Assembly (NCBI GenBank): GCA_002307145.1 | Contig: DBTR01000049.1 | Location: forward strand, 1 to 34,054 | DNA length: 34,054 nucleotides | Reading direction: 5' to 3' | DNA from: Rhodospirillum sp. UBA1311 | GTDB lineage: Bacteria; Pseudomonadota; Alphaproteobacteria; Rhodospirillales; Rhodospirillaceae | Shown: one piece after another, positions 6,166 to 15,028 of the stretch | Layout of the letters: each line of letters opens with the position of its first letter | How positions within the stretch are numbered: position 1 is the stretch's first letter | Made by a program: the position numbers and the translations under genes | Notes under the pieces: model-generated | The model's input: the letters and a program-made list of their open reading frames with translations, nothing else | Database searches by the model: none | What the model was told of the DNA's origin: nothing

Positions 6166-6972
6166 ATGACGCAACGCGGCACCAAGGCGGTCAAGGGACG
6201 CGATCTCGGCAAACAGGTCGCCGAACGCCTGGCGCGCGATCTGTTCTCGGGCCTCTACAAGCCGGGCGATCTGCTGCCGAAGGAAACCGAACTCACCCAC
6301 ACCTTCGCAATCAGCCGGGTTTCGGTGCGCGCCGGATTGCAGGTCCTGGTCTCGCTCGGCATCGTCAAGCGCTACACCGGCCAAGGCACGGTGGTTTCCG
6401 AATACCGCGACTGGAACATGCTCGATCCGACGGTGACCGGCTGGATGGTCGACCACGCCGCGCCCAACACCGACTTCCTCAACGAGCTGTTCGAGTTCCG
6501 CCAGACCGTGGAGCCCTTGATCGCCACCATCGCCGCCGACCGCGCCTCTGCGCGCGACCTCGCGGCGATCGAGGAGGCCTACTTCGGCATGGAGCATGCC
6601 GTGAACGCGATCGACGGCCGCGCCTTCGACCAGCAAGCGCTCGACGACGCCGACGTCGCCTTCCACGCCGCGATCTATCGCGCCACCCACAACATCATCT
6701 GGGCGCAGCTGGCCCACATCCTCCGCCCCTCGATCCAGCTGATTGTCCGCAAGACCAATGCCTCCGCCGCCGAGCTCAACGACACGCTCCGGCGGCACAA
6801 GGCGCTGATGGAATGCATCCGCCTCCGCCAGCCGGAGGCGGCATCCAGCGCCGCGGTGCAGGTGATGATCCGCACCAAGGCAGATCTCGGGAGGACAGGC
6901 GCGCACGACGCCTCCGATAGCGAAGAGTTTCGTGCAGGGTTTTCCCCAAAAAAACAGGAGATCGTTCGATGA
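6166..6972 (+). CDS. GntR/FadR (FCD) family regulator of the galactonate operon
   Basis: The 268-residue protein has an N-terminal winged helix (about 13-80) with GDLLPKETELTHTFAISRVSVR, the typical GntR DNA-contact region; cite only its core LPKETEL and SRVSVR as diagnostic. An all-helical FCD effector domain spans about 105-235, with the metal-site pattern D..FH (DVAFHAAI) and later HN and H residues. Close homologues such as DgoR repress sugar-acid genes and release DNA when the acid or its 2-keto-3-deoxy product binds. It is the first gene of the operon and overlaps dctP by 4 bp (ATGA). The start has a modest AGGG site. The C-terminal tail of about 30 residues beyond the FCD fold looks non-conserved. 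The exact ligand is inferred from the neighbours. Confidence 0.88.
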   Translation: MTQRGTKAVKGRDLGKQVAERLARDLFSGLYKPGDLLPKETELTHTFAISRVSVRAGLQVLVSLGIVKRYTGQGTVVSEYRDWNMLDPTVTGWMVDHAAPNTDFLNELFEFRQTVEPLIATIAADRASARDLAAIEEAYFGMEHAVNAIDGRAFDQQALDDADVAFHAAIYRATHNIIWAQLAHILRPSIQLIVRKTNASAAELNDTLRRHKALMECIRLRQPEAASSAAVQVMIRTKADLGRTGAHDASDSEEFRAGFSPKKQEIVR

Positions 6973-7991
6973 TTGGCAAGACCGTGACGCGCCTTTTGGG
7001 TGCCGCCGTGGGCATGGTCATGATGACCGGCGCCGCCGCAGCCGCACAGTACGAATGGACCTTCCAGACCTCGGAAACCGCAGGCGAACCCACCTTCAAG
7101 TACAAACAGGACTGGGCGACGAACGTCGCCGCGATGTCGGGCGGACGGATCAAGATCGAGATCCTGCCGACCGGCGCGGTGGTGCCCCACAACCAGACGC
7201 TGGACGCCGTCGGCTCCGGCATCCTGCAGGGCCACATGACCGATCCGAGCTACTTCTCGGGCATCAACCCGGCGTTCTCGATGCTCGGCAACCTCGTCGG
7301 CGCCTGGGGCAACCCGCTCGAATTCCTCGAATACATGAAGGTCGGCGGCGGCGAGGCGCTCTACAACGAACTCGTCGAGCCCTATGGCCTGCACCTGATC
7401 GGCGCGGCCGCGACAGGGCTTGAATCCCTGCCGTCGAAGAAGCCGCTCCGGACCGTCGCCGACATGAAGGGCCTGAAGATCCGCGCGCCGGAAGGCATGG
7501 TCTACGACATCTTCGCCAAGGCCGGCGCCGCGCCGGTGAACCTGCCGGGCTCGGAAGTCTACACCGCGCTCGAAAAGGGCGTGATCGACGCCGCCGACTA
7601 CACCGTGTTCGCCACCAACCAGGCGCAAGGCCTGCACAAGTTCGCCAACAACCCGAGCTACCCGGGCTTCCACTCGCTGCCGATGGTCGACGTCTCGATC
7701 AACAAGAAAATCTGGGACGGCCTGCCGGAAGACCTGAAGGCGATCCTCGTCACCGCCACCGACAAGCTCGCCTACGACCTCGTGTTCAAGCTGAAGAAGC
7801 TCGACATCGCCGCGGTCGAGGAAGCGAAGAAGGACCCGAACATCCACCTTATCGACATGTCGCAGGAAGAGCGCAAGAAGTTCCGCCAGATCGCCCAGCA
7901 GGAATGGGCCGTCTGGGCGAAGAAGAACGCGCTCTGCGGCAAGGTCTTCGAGTCGGTCACCAAGTTCATGGGCGACCGCAACATGCTGTAA
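6969..7991 (+). CDS. dctP: TRAP transporter substrate-binding protein (DctP family)
   Basis: This is the periplasmic binding protein of a TRAP importer, which captures carboxylates and hands them to the membrane subunits. The 340-residue precursor begins with a signal peptide (basic start, hydrophobic 8-20, cleavage near AAA-Q27). The DctP signature GLKIRAPEG includes Arg172, the residue that in this family salt-bridges the substrate carboxylate. It is followed by LPGSEVYTALEKGVIDAAD-type sequence, also diagnostic. AGGAG at 6956-6960 gives a strong ribosome site inside the end of gntR. Genes dctQ and dctM follow, and then galactonate enzymes, so the ligand is likely D-galactonate or a related sugar acid. 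Two hairpins in the gap to dctQ may keep its mRNA level higher. Confidence 0.93.
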   Translation: MIGKTVTRLLGAAVGMVMMTGAAAAAQYEWTFQTSETAGEPTFKYKQDWATNVAAMSGGRIKIEILPTGAVVPHNQTLDAVGSGILQGHMTDPSYFSGINPAFSMLGNLVGAWGNPLEFLEYMKVGGGEALYNELVEPYGLHLIGAAATGLESLPSKKPLRTVADMKGLKIRAPEGMVYDIFAKAGAAPVNLPGSEVYTALEKGVIDAADYTVFATNQAQGLHKFANNPSYPGFHSLPMVDVSINKKIWDGLPEDLKAILVTATDKLAYDLVFKLKKLDIAAVEEAKKDPNIHLIDMSQEERKKFRQIAQQEWAVWAKKNALCGKVFESVTKFMGDRNML

Positions 7992-7994
7992 CCC

Positions 7995-8050
7995 GGCTGG
8001 CTTTTCCGCCCAGCCCACCGAACCGAACGGAGTCTCGGGCACCGCCCGAG
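7995..8050 (+). promoter_or_regulatory. Intercistronic hairpins between dctP and dctQ
   Basis: Two stems lie in the 93-bp gap: GGCTGG...CCAGCC (7995-8015) and a perfect CTCGGGC-ACC-GCCCGAG (8034-8050). Neither has a T-run. In binding-protein operons such stems often protect the upstream message, so the binding protein is made in excess over the membrane subunits; that role is inferred here. Confidence 0.45.
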
Positions 8051-8084
8051 CCTCCGCCCGTCTCCCAGCATCGAGGCCCGTTTC

Positions 8085-8666
8085 ATGTCGCTAGACCCCA
8101 CCATTCCAAATCCCGAATCTCCGCCCGAGCGCCACGCCAGCGAGGGCGAGATCGCCAACCGCCTCGATGCCGCCGTCGAATGGGTCGGCAAGAGCTTCTC
8201 GTGGCTGGTGTTCATCTCGATGCTGATCAGCGTCGGCGAGGTGATCTCGCGCTACGCCTTCGACAGCCCGACCTCGTGGGTACATGAAACCACGGTGTTC
8301 CTGATCGCGGTAATGTTCGCGATCGGCGGCCCGGTGGCGCTCGCCCGCAACAAGCACATCCGCGTGCGCGTGCTCTACGACACCGTCGGCCAGACCGCGC
8401 GCAACTGGCTCGACGTGCTGAACGAGATCATCGCCCTCGGGTTCTGCGGCGGCATGAGCTACGCGGCCTACACCCTGTTCTGGCGCTCCTCCCACACGCC
8501 GCTCGGCGAGTGGACGGTGGAGCGCTCGGGGACGAGCTGGAACCCGCCGTTCCCGACCCTCACCAAGGGCATCATCATGGTCGCGCTGCTGGTGATGACG
8601 GTGCAGACCATCCTCCACCTGGTCCAGGCGATCCAGGCGGTTTCCAATTCCAAGAAGGAGGCCTGA
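8085..8666 (+). CDS. dctQ: TRAP transporter small membrane subunit (DctQ family)
   Basis: The 193-residue protein has about 35 polar N-terminal residues and then four hydrophobic segments (about 42-62, 75-90, 115-135 and 160-180), the DctQ topology. The motif VALARNKHIRVRVLYD between helices two and three is typical of the family. DctQ pairs with DctM in the inner membrane to receive substrate from DctP and couple uptake to a sodium gradient. GAGG precedes the ATG. The stop at 8664-8666 is followed two bases later by the dctM start, indicating coupled translation. Confidence 0.9.
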   Translation: MSLDPTIPNPESPPERHASEGEIANRLDAAVEWVGKSFSWLVFISMLISVGEVISRYAFDSPTSWVHETTVFLIAVMFAIGGPVALARNKHIRVRVLYDTVGQTARNWLDVLNEIIALGFCGGMSYAAYTLFWRSSHTPLGEWTVERSGTSWNPPFPTLTKGIIMVALLVMTVQTILHLVQAIQAVSNSKKEA

Positions 8667-8668
8667 TC

Positions 8669-10000
8669 ATGGGCGGTCTCGGCCTTCAAGCGATGGGCAT
8701 CGAGTGGGGCACCTACGTGCTCGTCGGCGGCATCTTCCTGCTGCTGGTCACCGGCCTGCCGCTCGCGTTCGTCACCGGACTGGTGGCGCTGATCTTCACC
8801 GTCGGCTGGTTCGGCCCGAACGCGATCCCGCTGGTGATCAGCCGGGTCTACGGCTTCATCACCGAGTATTCCCTGGTCGCGGTGCCGATGTTCGTGTTCA
8901 TGGCGTCGCTGCTCGACAGATCGGGCATAGCCAAGGACCTGTTCAACGGCATGCGCGTGCTCGCCGGGCGGATGCCGGGCGGCGTCGCCCTGCAGACCCT
9001 GGTGGTCGGCTTCTTCCTCGCGACGATGTCGGGGATCATCGGCGGCGAAATCGTGCTCTTGGGCATCCTCGCCCTGCCGCAGATGCTCCGCCTCGGCTAC
9101 GACCGCAACCTCTCGATCGGCATCGTCTGCGCCTCGGGCTCCCTCGGCACGATGATCCCGCCATCGATCGTCCTGATCATCTACGGCCTGATGGCCTCGG
9201 TCTCGATCGCCGACCTGTTCGCCGCCGCGTTCACCCCCGGCACCATCCTCGCCGGTCTCTACGCCGCCTACGTCCTCGGCCGCTGCCTGCTCAACCCCGA
9301 CCTCGCGCCGCGCATGGAACTGCCGCCGCCCGAGGAACGCAAGGCGCAGCGCATCGAGGCGGTAAAGTCGGTGATCATGCCCGCCGCGATCGCGTTCATG
9401 GTGCTCGGCACGATCTACGCCGGCATCGCCTCGGTGACCGAGGCCGCGTCGATGGGCGTGATGGGCGTGCTGCTCGCCACCCTGATCCGCCGCGAATTGA
9501 ACGCGAAGCTCGTCCACGAAGCCTGCATGCAGACGATCACCACCTGCGGCATGATCATTTGGATCGGCATCGGCGCGGCGACCCTCGTCGGCGTCTACAA
9601 CCTGATGGGCGGCAACCGCTTCGTCTCCGCGACGATCCTCGGCATCGACGCCGACCCGATCGTGATCGTCATGGTGATGCAGCTGATCCTGATCGTGCTC
9701 GGCATGTTCCTCGACTGGATCGGCATCGCGATGCTGACCCTGCCGATCTTCGTGCCGATCGTAGTGCAATTGGGCTTCAGCCCGATCTGGTTCGGCATCC
9801 TGTTCTGCGTCAACATGCAGGTGAGCTTCCTTTCGCCGCCGTTCGGCCCCGCCGCCTTCTACCTGAAAGGCGTCGCGCCGCCCGGCATTACCTTGAAGCA
9901 CATCTTCCAGTCGCTGTTGCCGTTCATCGTCATGCAGTTGATCGTGTTGGGCCTGATCCTTGCCTTCCCCAGCATGGTGATGTGGCCGATCAGCCACTAA
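8669..10000 (+). CDS. dctM: TRAP transporter large permease (DctM family)
   Basis: This is the main transport subunit of the TRAP system, with 443 residues and about 11-13 hydrophobic segments. Family signatures include MFVFMASLLDRSGIAKDLF, GGVALQTLVVGFFLATMSG and the conserved GSLGTMIPPSIVLIIYG stretch; the cores are SGSLGTMIPPS and LSPPFGPAAFY. The start is fixed by AAGGAGG at 8655-8661 and by the position just after the dctQ stop; an upstream in-frame ATG inside dctQ is not credible. It ends 34 bp before dgoD. The length and composition are ordinary for the family. Confidence 0.94.
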   Translation: MGGLGLQAMGIEWGTYVLVGGIFLLLVTGLPLAFVTGLVALIFTVGWFGPNAIPLVISRVYGFITEYSLVAVPMFVFMASLLDRSGIAKDLFNGMRVLAGRMPGGVALQTLVVGFFLATMSGIIGGEIVLLGILALPQMLRLGYDRNLSIGIVCASGSLGTMIPPSIVLIIYGLMASVSIADLFAAAFTPGTILAGLYAAYVLGRCLLNPDLAPRMELPPPEERKAQRIEAVKSVIMPAAIAFMVLGTIYAGIASVTEAASMGVMGVLLATLIRRELNAKLVHEACMQTITTCGMIIWIGIGAATLVGVYNLMGGNRFVSATILGIDADPIVIVMVMQLILIVLGMFLDWIGIAMLTLPIFVPIVVQLGFSPIWFGILFCVNMQVSFLSPPFGPAAFYLKGVAPPGITLKHIFQSLLPFIVMQLIVLGLILAFPSMVMWPISH

Positions 10001-10034
10001 ATCCCTTGTTCCCGTTCGGTCCCGGAGTTCGAAA

Positions 10035-11183
10035 ATGAAGATTACCCGTTTGCAGACTTGGCTGGTTCCGCCGCGCTGGTGCTTCTTGAAAATCGAGACC
10101 GACGAAGGGATCTGCGGCTGGGGCGAGCCGGTTCTCGAAGGCCGCGCCGCCACCGTCGAGGCGGCAGTCCTCGAATTCGCCGACTACCTCATCGGCCGCG
10201 ACCCGCGCCGCATCGAAGACATCTGGCAAACCCTCTATCGCGGTGGATTCTATCGCGGCGGGCCGATCCTGATGTCGGCGATCGCGGGCATCGACCAGGC
10301 GCTCTGGGACATCAAGGGCAAGGCCCTCGGCGTTCCGGTGCACGAGCTCCTGGGCGGCGCGGTGCGCGACAAGATGCGGATGTACTGCTGGATCGGCGGC
10401 GACCGCCCCAACGACGTCGGCCGCCAGGCGGCGGAAGTCGTCGCCAAGGGCTTCACCGCGTTCAAGATGAACGGCACGCCCGAGCTCCAGATCGTCGATT
10501 CCCACGCCAAGGTCGACGACGCGGTGGCACGGGTGGCGGAAGCCCGTGCGGCGGTGGGGCCGGACGTCGGCATCGCCATCGACTTCCACGGCCGCGTCCA
10601 TCGCCCGATGGCGAAGGCGCTGTTGAAGGAACTCGAACCCTTCCACCCGATGTTCGTCGAGGAGCCGGTGCTGGCCGAGCAGCTGCACTGCCTGCCGCAG
10701 ATCGCCTCGGGCCTCGGCTACCCGATCGCCACCGGCGAGCGGATGTTCACCCGCTATGACTTCCGCCCGATCATGGAAGGCCGGATGGTCGACATCATCC
10801 AGCCCGACATCAGCCACTGCGGCGGCATCACCGAGGGCCGCAAGATCGCCACCCTCGCCGAAACCTACGACGTCGCCCTGGCTCCCCATTGCCCGCTCGG
10901 GCCGATCGCGCTCGCCTCCTGCCTGCACGTGGACTTCGTCTCCCACAACGCGTTCATCCAGGAACAGAGCATGGGAATCCACTACAATCGGGACAACGAC
11001 GTGCTGGACTACCTCGTCGACCCCGCGCCCTTGAAGATCGAGAACGGCTTCCTGCCGCTGCTCGACCGCCCGGGCCTCGGCGTCGAAATCAACGAGGAGT
11101 TCGTCATCGAGCGCGCCAAGGTCGGGCACCGCTGGCGGAACCCGGAATGGCGCCATGCGGACGGGAGCGTCTCCGAATGGTAG
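10035..11183 (+). CDS. dgoD: D-galactonate dehydratase
   Basis: DgoD removes water from D-galactonate to give 2-keto-3-deoxy-D-galactonate. The 382-residue protein has the same length as E. coli DgoD, and key residues fall at identical numbers: metal ligands Asp183, Glu209 and Glu235, and acid/base His185 in IDFHGR. The second base His is in APHCPLGPIA. The N-terminal PPRW.FLKIETDEG and the GFYRGGPILMSAIAGID segments are almost unchanged from the enteric enzyme, as is the EQSMGIHYN block. It belongs to the mandelate-racemase-like branch of the enolase superfamily and is cytoplasmic and magnesium dependent. The gene overlaps the next dehydratase by 7 bp. This identification anchors the substrate of the operon. 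Confidence 0.96.
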   Translation: MKITRLQTWLVPPRWCFLKIETDEGICGWGEPVLEGRAATVEAAVLEFADYLIGRDPRRIEDIWQTLYRGGFYRGGPILMSAIAGIDQALWDIKGKALGVPVHELLGGAVRDKMRMYCWIGGDRPNDVGRQAAEVVAKGFTAFKMNGTPELQIVDSHAKVDDAVARVAEARAAVGPDVGIAIDFHGRVHRPMAKALLKELEPFHPMFVEEPVLAEQLHCLPQIASGLGYPIATGERMFTRYDFRPIMEGRMVDIIQPDISHCGGITEGRKIATLAETYDVALAPHCPLGPIALASCLHVDFVSHNAFIQEQSMGIHYNRDNDVLDYLVDPAPLKIENGFLPLLDRPGLGVEINEEFVIERAKVGHRWRNPEWRHADGSVSEW

Positions 11184-13333
11184 ACAGAAAAAACACCCTC
11201 CCCGTGATCGAGGAAACCCATAATCCCTACCGTGATTGCATCCAGGGGCTCGCCAACCAGCCGATCACGGTCCTGAAACTCCTTGGTGACGCAAAAGCGG
11301 AACTGCCGCCTGAGTCGCCCCTGGCGATCCTCGACGACGTGACGATGAAGGAGGTCGTCGCCCGCCTGCGCGACAACCGGCCGCGCGTCGCGATCATCCT
11401 CGGGCCGCCCGACCATCCGGCCCACCTCCTCGATCGCGGCCATTCCCTGATGGCTGCGGCCAGGATCTGGCAGAACGGCGGCGTGCCGTTCGCCTTCGCC
11501 GTGCCGGTGATCTGCGACGGCACCGCGCAGAACAACATCGGCCAGAGCTATTCCTTAAGCTCGCGCAACACCACCGCCGCAGCGGTCAACATCACCTTCG
11601 AGGGCCACTCCTATCACGCCGCCTACGTGCTCGCGGGGTGCGACAAGTCTCCCACCGCGATCATGTCGGGGCTCGCCGCCGCCGACGTCGCCCGGGCGCA
11701 TCGCGGCAACCAGGCCCCGGTCTGGGCGCTGTTCGCGCCGGAGCACGTGCTCCAGGGCGGAACCATCCCCTCCGCCTCGGCCAGCGCGCTGCGCGATCTC
11801 GCCGCCAAGGCGCGGGACGCCGGGCACGCCGACCTCGCCGACGATATCGACGACAACATGAAATACATCCTTCAGTGCTCGTCGGACGAAGCCTTCTCCG
11901 GCCACCTGAAGCGCGCCGAGAACCTCGGCCTGGTGAAGCCCGAACTCGCGCGCGAACTTCTCGACGACCTCGCCGGCGCGACCTGCCACGAACACGGCGG
12001 CATCTGCGCCTTCAACGGCACCGGCAACTCGTCGCGCACCATGCTCGCCGCCTTCGGCCTGACGCCGCCGGAACTCGAACTCCTCACCGGCCTGCCGCCC
12101 GACGCATCGGTGATCTCGGGCATCGACCGCCTGTTCGCGCTGTTCAACAAGCCGGAATTCCGCATCACCGAAATCCTCCGTCGCAACTTCGGCAACGTCG
12201 TGCGCATCCATTCCGCCACCGGCTCGTCGTCGAACCTCCTGCTGCACCTGCCCTGCATCATGCGCCACGCGGGCTTCGACGTGACCGCCGAGGACTACCG
12301 CCGCATCCGCGCCGCCACCCCCGCGCCCGAGGTGTTCGCCCATTCGCTCACCGAAGGTCGCGACACCTACGAACTCGCGCTCCAGTTCGCGCGTGGCCAG
12401 CATCGCGGCATGGAGAGCCTCTACCGCGTCCTGTTCGATCTCGGCATTCCCATGGATCTCGACGCTCCCACCGTCACCGGCACCACCTGGGGCACCCGCA
12501 TCGCCAACCTCACCGTGCCGGTCGACCCGAACCTCGGCGACCGCGCGGTGATCCGCACCAAGCCGCTCAGGCCGCGCGCGGGCGTCGAGATTTTGTCGGG
12601 CAGTTTCTTCGACGCCGCCGCGGTCAAGGTGTCGGGAATGAGCGACGCGCTCTACGACCACTTCGCCGACCACGTCTTCATCGTCCGCTTCTACGAGAAC
12701 GAATACGTCTGCACCGCCGACTTCACCTCCGCCGACATGCTGGAGCGCCTCGCCCGCACCCCCGGGCTCGATGCCGGAATGATCGCCAGGGTGGTCGCGC
12801 GCAACGGCGGCGACGCTTCCGAAACCGACCTCAACACCCTGCTCGAAAAAGGCTGGCTGTCGTTCGCGTTCATGATTTCGGGCCAGGGACCGCGCGCCTA
12901 CGGCATGCCCGAAATGTTCACCCCGAGCCAGACGTTGCGCCACCATCGCGTCCTCGAAGCCTCGTCGATCCTGATGACCGACGGTCGCTATTCGGGCGTG
13001 ACCAAGGGCGCGTGCCTCGGCCACACCGTGCCCGAGGCTTTCGACGGCGGCGGCATCGGATACCTTGCGGACGGCGACGTGCTGCGCCTAGACTTGGCCC
13101 ACAGCCGCCTCGACGTGCTGGACGCCGCCGCCTTCCGCGCGGGCACCGAGACCGCCATCGACCCCAAGACGATTCCGGGGCGCGACGCGATCTTCGCCGA
13201 ACGCCTCGCCCGGATGGAGGTGCGCCGTCTCGATATCGCCGCCTGCAATCTGATGGACGACGTGTCCGATGCCGCCAAGGGGGTCGTCCCCGGTGCGGTG
13301 GACCGCCGCGCCACCCGCCCCTGGAGTGCCTGA
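11177..13333 (+). CDS. Long IlvD/Edd-family sugar-acid dehydratase
   Basis: The IlvD/Edd family contains iron-sulfur dehydratases for dihydroxy-acids, 6-phosphogluconate and aldonates. The product has 718 residues, against about 550-620 for IlvD/Edd and about 655 for the E. coli YjhG/YagF xylonate enzymes. Cluster and metal motifs are present: CDG (Cys113), CDKS (Cys155, Asp156, Lys157) and a third Cys in the CHEHGGIC block. The late motifs GMPEM and LMTDGRYSG..KGACLGH are also present. Extra sequence lies between KVSGMSD and the GMPEM block, about residues 480-570. The ATG at 11177 overlaps the dgoD stop, showing co-translation. With DgoD already present, it probably serves another aldonate that feeds the same 2-keto-3-deoxy acid route. 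The substrate cannot be read from sequence. Confidence 0.85.
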   Translation: MVDRKNTLPVIEETHNPYRDCIQGLANQPITVLKLLGDAKAELPPESPLAILDDVTMKEVVARLRDNRPRVAIILGPPDHPAHLLDRGHSLMAAARIWQNGGVPFAFAVPVICDGTAQNNIGQSYSLSSRNTTAAAVNITFEGHSYHAAYVLAGCDKSPTAIMSGLAAADVARAHRGNQAPVWALFAPEHVLQGGTIPSASASALRDLAAKARDAGHADLADDIDDNMKYILQCSSDEAFSGHLKRAENLGLVKPELARELLDDLAGATCHEHGGICAFNGTGNSSRTMLAAFGLTPPELELLTGLPPDASVISGIDRLFALFNKPEFRITEILRRNFGNVVRIHSATGSSSNLLLHLPCIMRHAGFDVTAEDYRRIRAATPAPEVFAHSLTEGRDTYELALQFARGQHRGMESLYRVLFDLGIPMDLDAPTVTGTTWGTRIANLTVPVDPNLGDRAVIRTKPLRPRAGVEILSGSFFDAAAVKVSGMSDALYDHFADHVFIVRFYENEYVCTADFTSADMLERLARTPGLDAGMIARVVARNGGDASETDLNTLLEKGWLSFAFMISGQGPRAYGMPEMFTPSQTLRHHRVLEASSILMTDGRYSGVTKGACLGHTVPEAFDGGGIGYLADGDVLRLDLAHSRLDVLDAAAFRAGTETAIDPKTIPGRDAIFAERLARMEVRRLDIAACNLMDDVSDAAKGVVPGAVDRRATRPWSA

Positions 13334-13334
13334 C

Positions 13335-13967
13335 ATGCCTGCGTTTGGTGAAGCGTTCTCCGCAATGCCGCTGGTCGCGGTGCTGCGTGGGATCACCCCC
13401 GATGAAGTCCTCTCCGTCGCCGACGCGCTGATCGACGCCGGATTCCGGATGATCGAAGTCCCGCTCAACAGCCCCGAGCCGTTCGTCAGCATCGCCAAGC
13501 TGGTCAAGCACTGCCCGGCGACCGTCGCCGTCGGCGCGGGAACCGTGCTGCGGCCGGAAGACGCGGGCCGCCTCGCCGATACCGGCGCGGAACTCCTGAT
13601 CACCCCCAACACCGATCCGGAAGTGATCGACGCGGCGGTGCGCCTCGGCCTCGTGCCGATGATCGGCTGCATGACGCCGTCGGAAGCCCTCGCCGCGCTC
13701 AAGCACGGCGCGCAGGCGCTGAAGCTCTTCCCCGCCGCGCGCCTCGGCGCGGCCTACGTCAAGGACGTCCGCGTGGTGCTGCCGAAGGGCACCAAACTGG
13801 TCGGCCTGGGCGGCATCGGCCTCGCCGAGATGGAGGACTTCGTGAAGGCCGGAATCGACGGCTTCGGCTTCGGCAGCAATCTCTACAAACCCGGCCGCTC
13901 GGCATCGGATGTCGGCGCGATCGCCAAGGACCTCGTCGCCGAATGGCGTCGCCTGGGAGGAAAATGA
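13335..13967 (+). CDS. dgoA: 2-dehydro-3-deoxy-6-phosphogalactonate aldolase
   Basis: DgoA splits 2-keto-3-deoxy-6-phosphogalactonate into pyruvate and D-glyceraldehyde-3-phosphate. The 210-residue class I aldolase has the expected LRGITPDE (Arg18), EVPLNSP (Glu41), VGAGTVL, TPN and QALKLFPA with Schiff-base Lys130. Strong similarity to E. coli DgoA runs from residue 11 to the end. It begins one base after the stop of the dehydratase gene (TGACATG), so it is coupled to it. The protein is cytoplasmic and probably trimeric as in the KDPG aldolase family. The related KDPG aldolase Eda has the same fold; the neighbours dgoD and dgoK favour DgoA. Confidence 0.93.
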   Translation: MPAFGEAFSAMPLVAVLRGITPDEVLSVADALIDAGFRMIEVPLNSPEPFVSIAKLVKHCPATVAVGAGTVLRPEDAGRLADTGAELLITPNTDPEVIDAAVRLGLVPMIGCMTPSEALAALKHGAQALKLFPAARLGAAYVKDVRVVLPKGTKLVGLGGIGLAEMEDFVKAGIDGFGFGSNLYKPGRSASDVGAIAKDLVAEWRRLGGK

Positions 13968-13969
13968 CC

Positions 13970-14911
13970 ATGGACGCCAAACTCATCGTCGTCGACTGGG
14001 GCACCACCTCGTTCCGCGCCTGGCTGGTGGACGGCCAGGGCGAAGTGATGGACGAAATCCCCTCGGGCACCGGCATGCGCGACACGCCGCGCGACGCCTT
14101 CGCGAGCTACTGCGGCGAACAGCTCGCGCGCTGGCGCTCGGATTCCAACCCGATCCCGGTCTACATGGCAGGCATGGTCGGCGCGCCGCAGGGCTGGCAG
14201 ACCGCGCCCCAGCCGATCCTGCCGGTAACCCTCGCCGATCTCGCGAACCAGGTGGTCGCGGCCGAGGGCCTGCACAACGCCTGGATCATCCCCGGCACCC
14301 GCGTGCAGCGCTCGAATACCGAAATCGACGTGATGCGCGGCGAGGAAGTCCAGATCTTCGGCGCGCTCGACCTCCTCGGCAAGACCGAAGGCCTGCTCTG
14401 CCTCCCCGGCACCCACAGCAAATGGGCGACGGTGCAGGGCGGCGCGCTCACCCACTTCACCACCTCGATGACCGGCGAAGTCTACGAGGCGTTGCTCGGC
14501 CACACCATCCTCGCCAAAACCGCCGACCGCGCCGCGCCCTTCAACGAAAAGGCCTTCCGCATGGGTCTCGGGCAGTCCCAGGGCGAAGGCGGCCTGCTCC
14601 ACCTGATCTTCTCCGCCCGCTGCCGCACGCTCTACGGCGACCTCAAGCCCGAGCTCACGCCGTCGTACCTCTCCGGCCTGCTGATCGGCTCGGAAGTCCG
14701 GGCGATGCGCGCCCACTACCCCGAAGCCGACGAACTCGTCGTGGTGGCGAGCGACGCATTGCGCGGCCCCTACGGCATCGCGCTCGCGGAAGCCAAGTTC
14801 AAGACCACCATGGTCGCCACCAAGGCCGCCTCCCTCGCCGGAATCGGCGCGGTTGCGCGGAACCATAAGCCTTTGGATTCCCGTACTGTAGAAAATTGTA
14901 CTCAGCTTTGA
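13970..14911 (+). CDS. dgoK: 2-dehydro-3-deoxygalactonokinase
   Basis: DgoK phosphorylates 2-keto-3-deoxy-galactonate with ATP, between the DgoD and DgoA steps. The 313-residue protein shows the actin-fold phosphate loop VVDWGTTSFRAW at 7-18, MAGMVGAPQGW, the central GEEVQIFGAL and the ATP-site region LPGTHSKWA followed by FTTSMTGEVYEALLGHTIL. These are the standard DgoK blocks. A start at 13964 (ATGA overlap with dgoA) is also possible; the ATG at 13970 is preferred because GGGAGG at 13955-13960 is then 9 nt away rather than 3. It is the last gene of the operon. The final about 18 residues (from ARNHKPLD) are unlike the family and coincide with a locally AT-richer stretch. Confidence 0.92.
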   Translation: MDAKLIVVDWGTTSFRAWLVDGQGEVMDEIPSGTGMRDTPRDAFASYCGEQLARWRSDSNPIPVYMAGMVGAPQGWQTAPQPILPVTLADLANQVVAAEGLHNAWIIPGTRVQRSNTEIDVMRGEEVQIFGALDLLGKTEGLLCLPGTHSKWATVQGGALTHFTTSMTGEVYEALLGHTILAKTADRAAPFNEKAFRMGLGQSQGEGGLLHLIFSARCRTLYGDLKPELTPSYLSGLLIGSEVRAMRAHYPEADELVVVASDALRGPYGIALAEAKFKTTMVATKAASLAGIGAVARNHKPLDSRTVENCTQL

Positions 14912-15028
14912 CAGGCTGACGCAAAACCATCCTCCGATCGGCCGATATCCGCGCAAACTTTGACAACTCTTCCGCCGCGCCTCGCGTTAGAGTTTTCCGA
15001 GGTTGGAATTGCAGGAAAGGCGGCAGAC

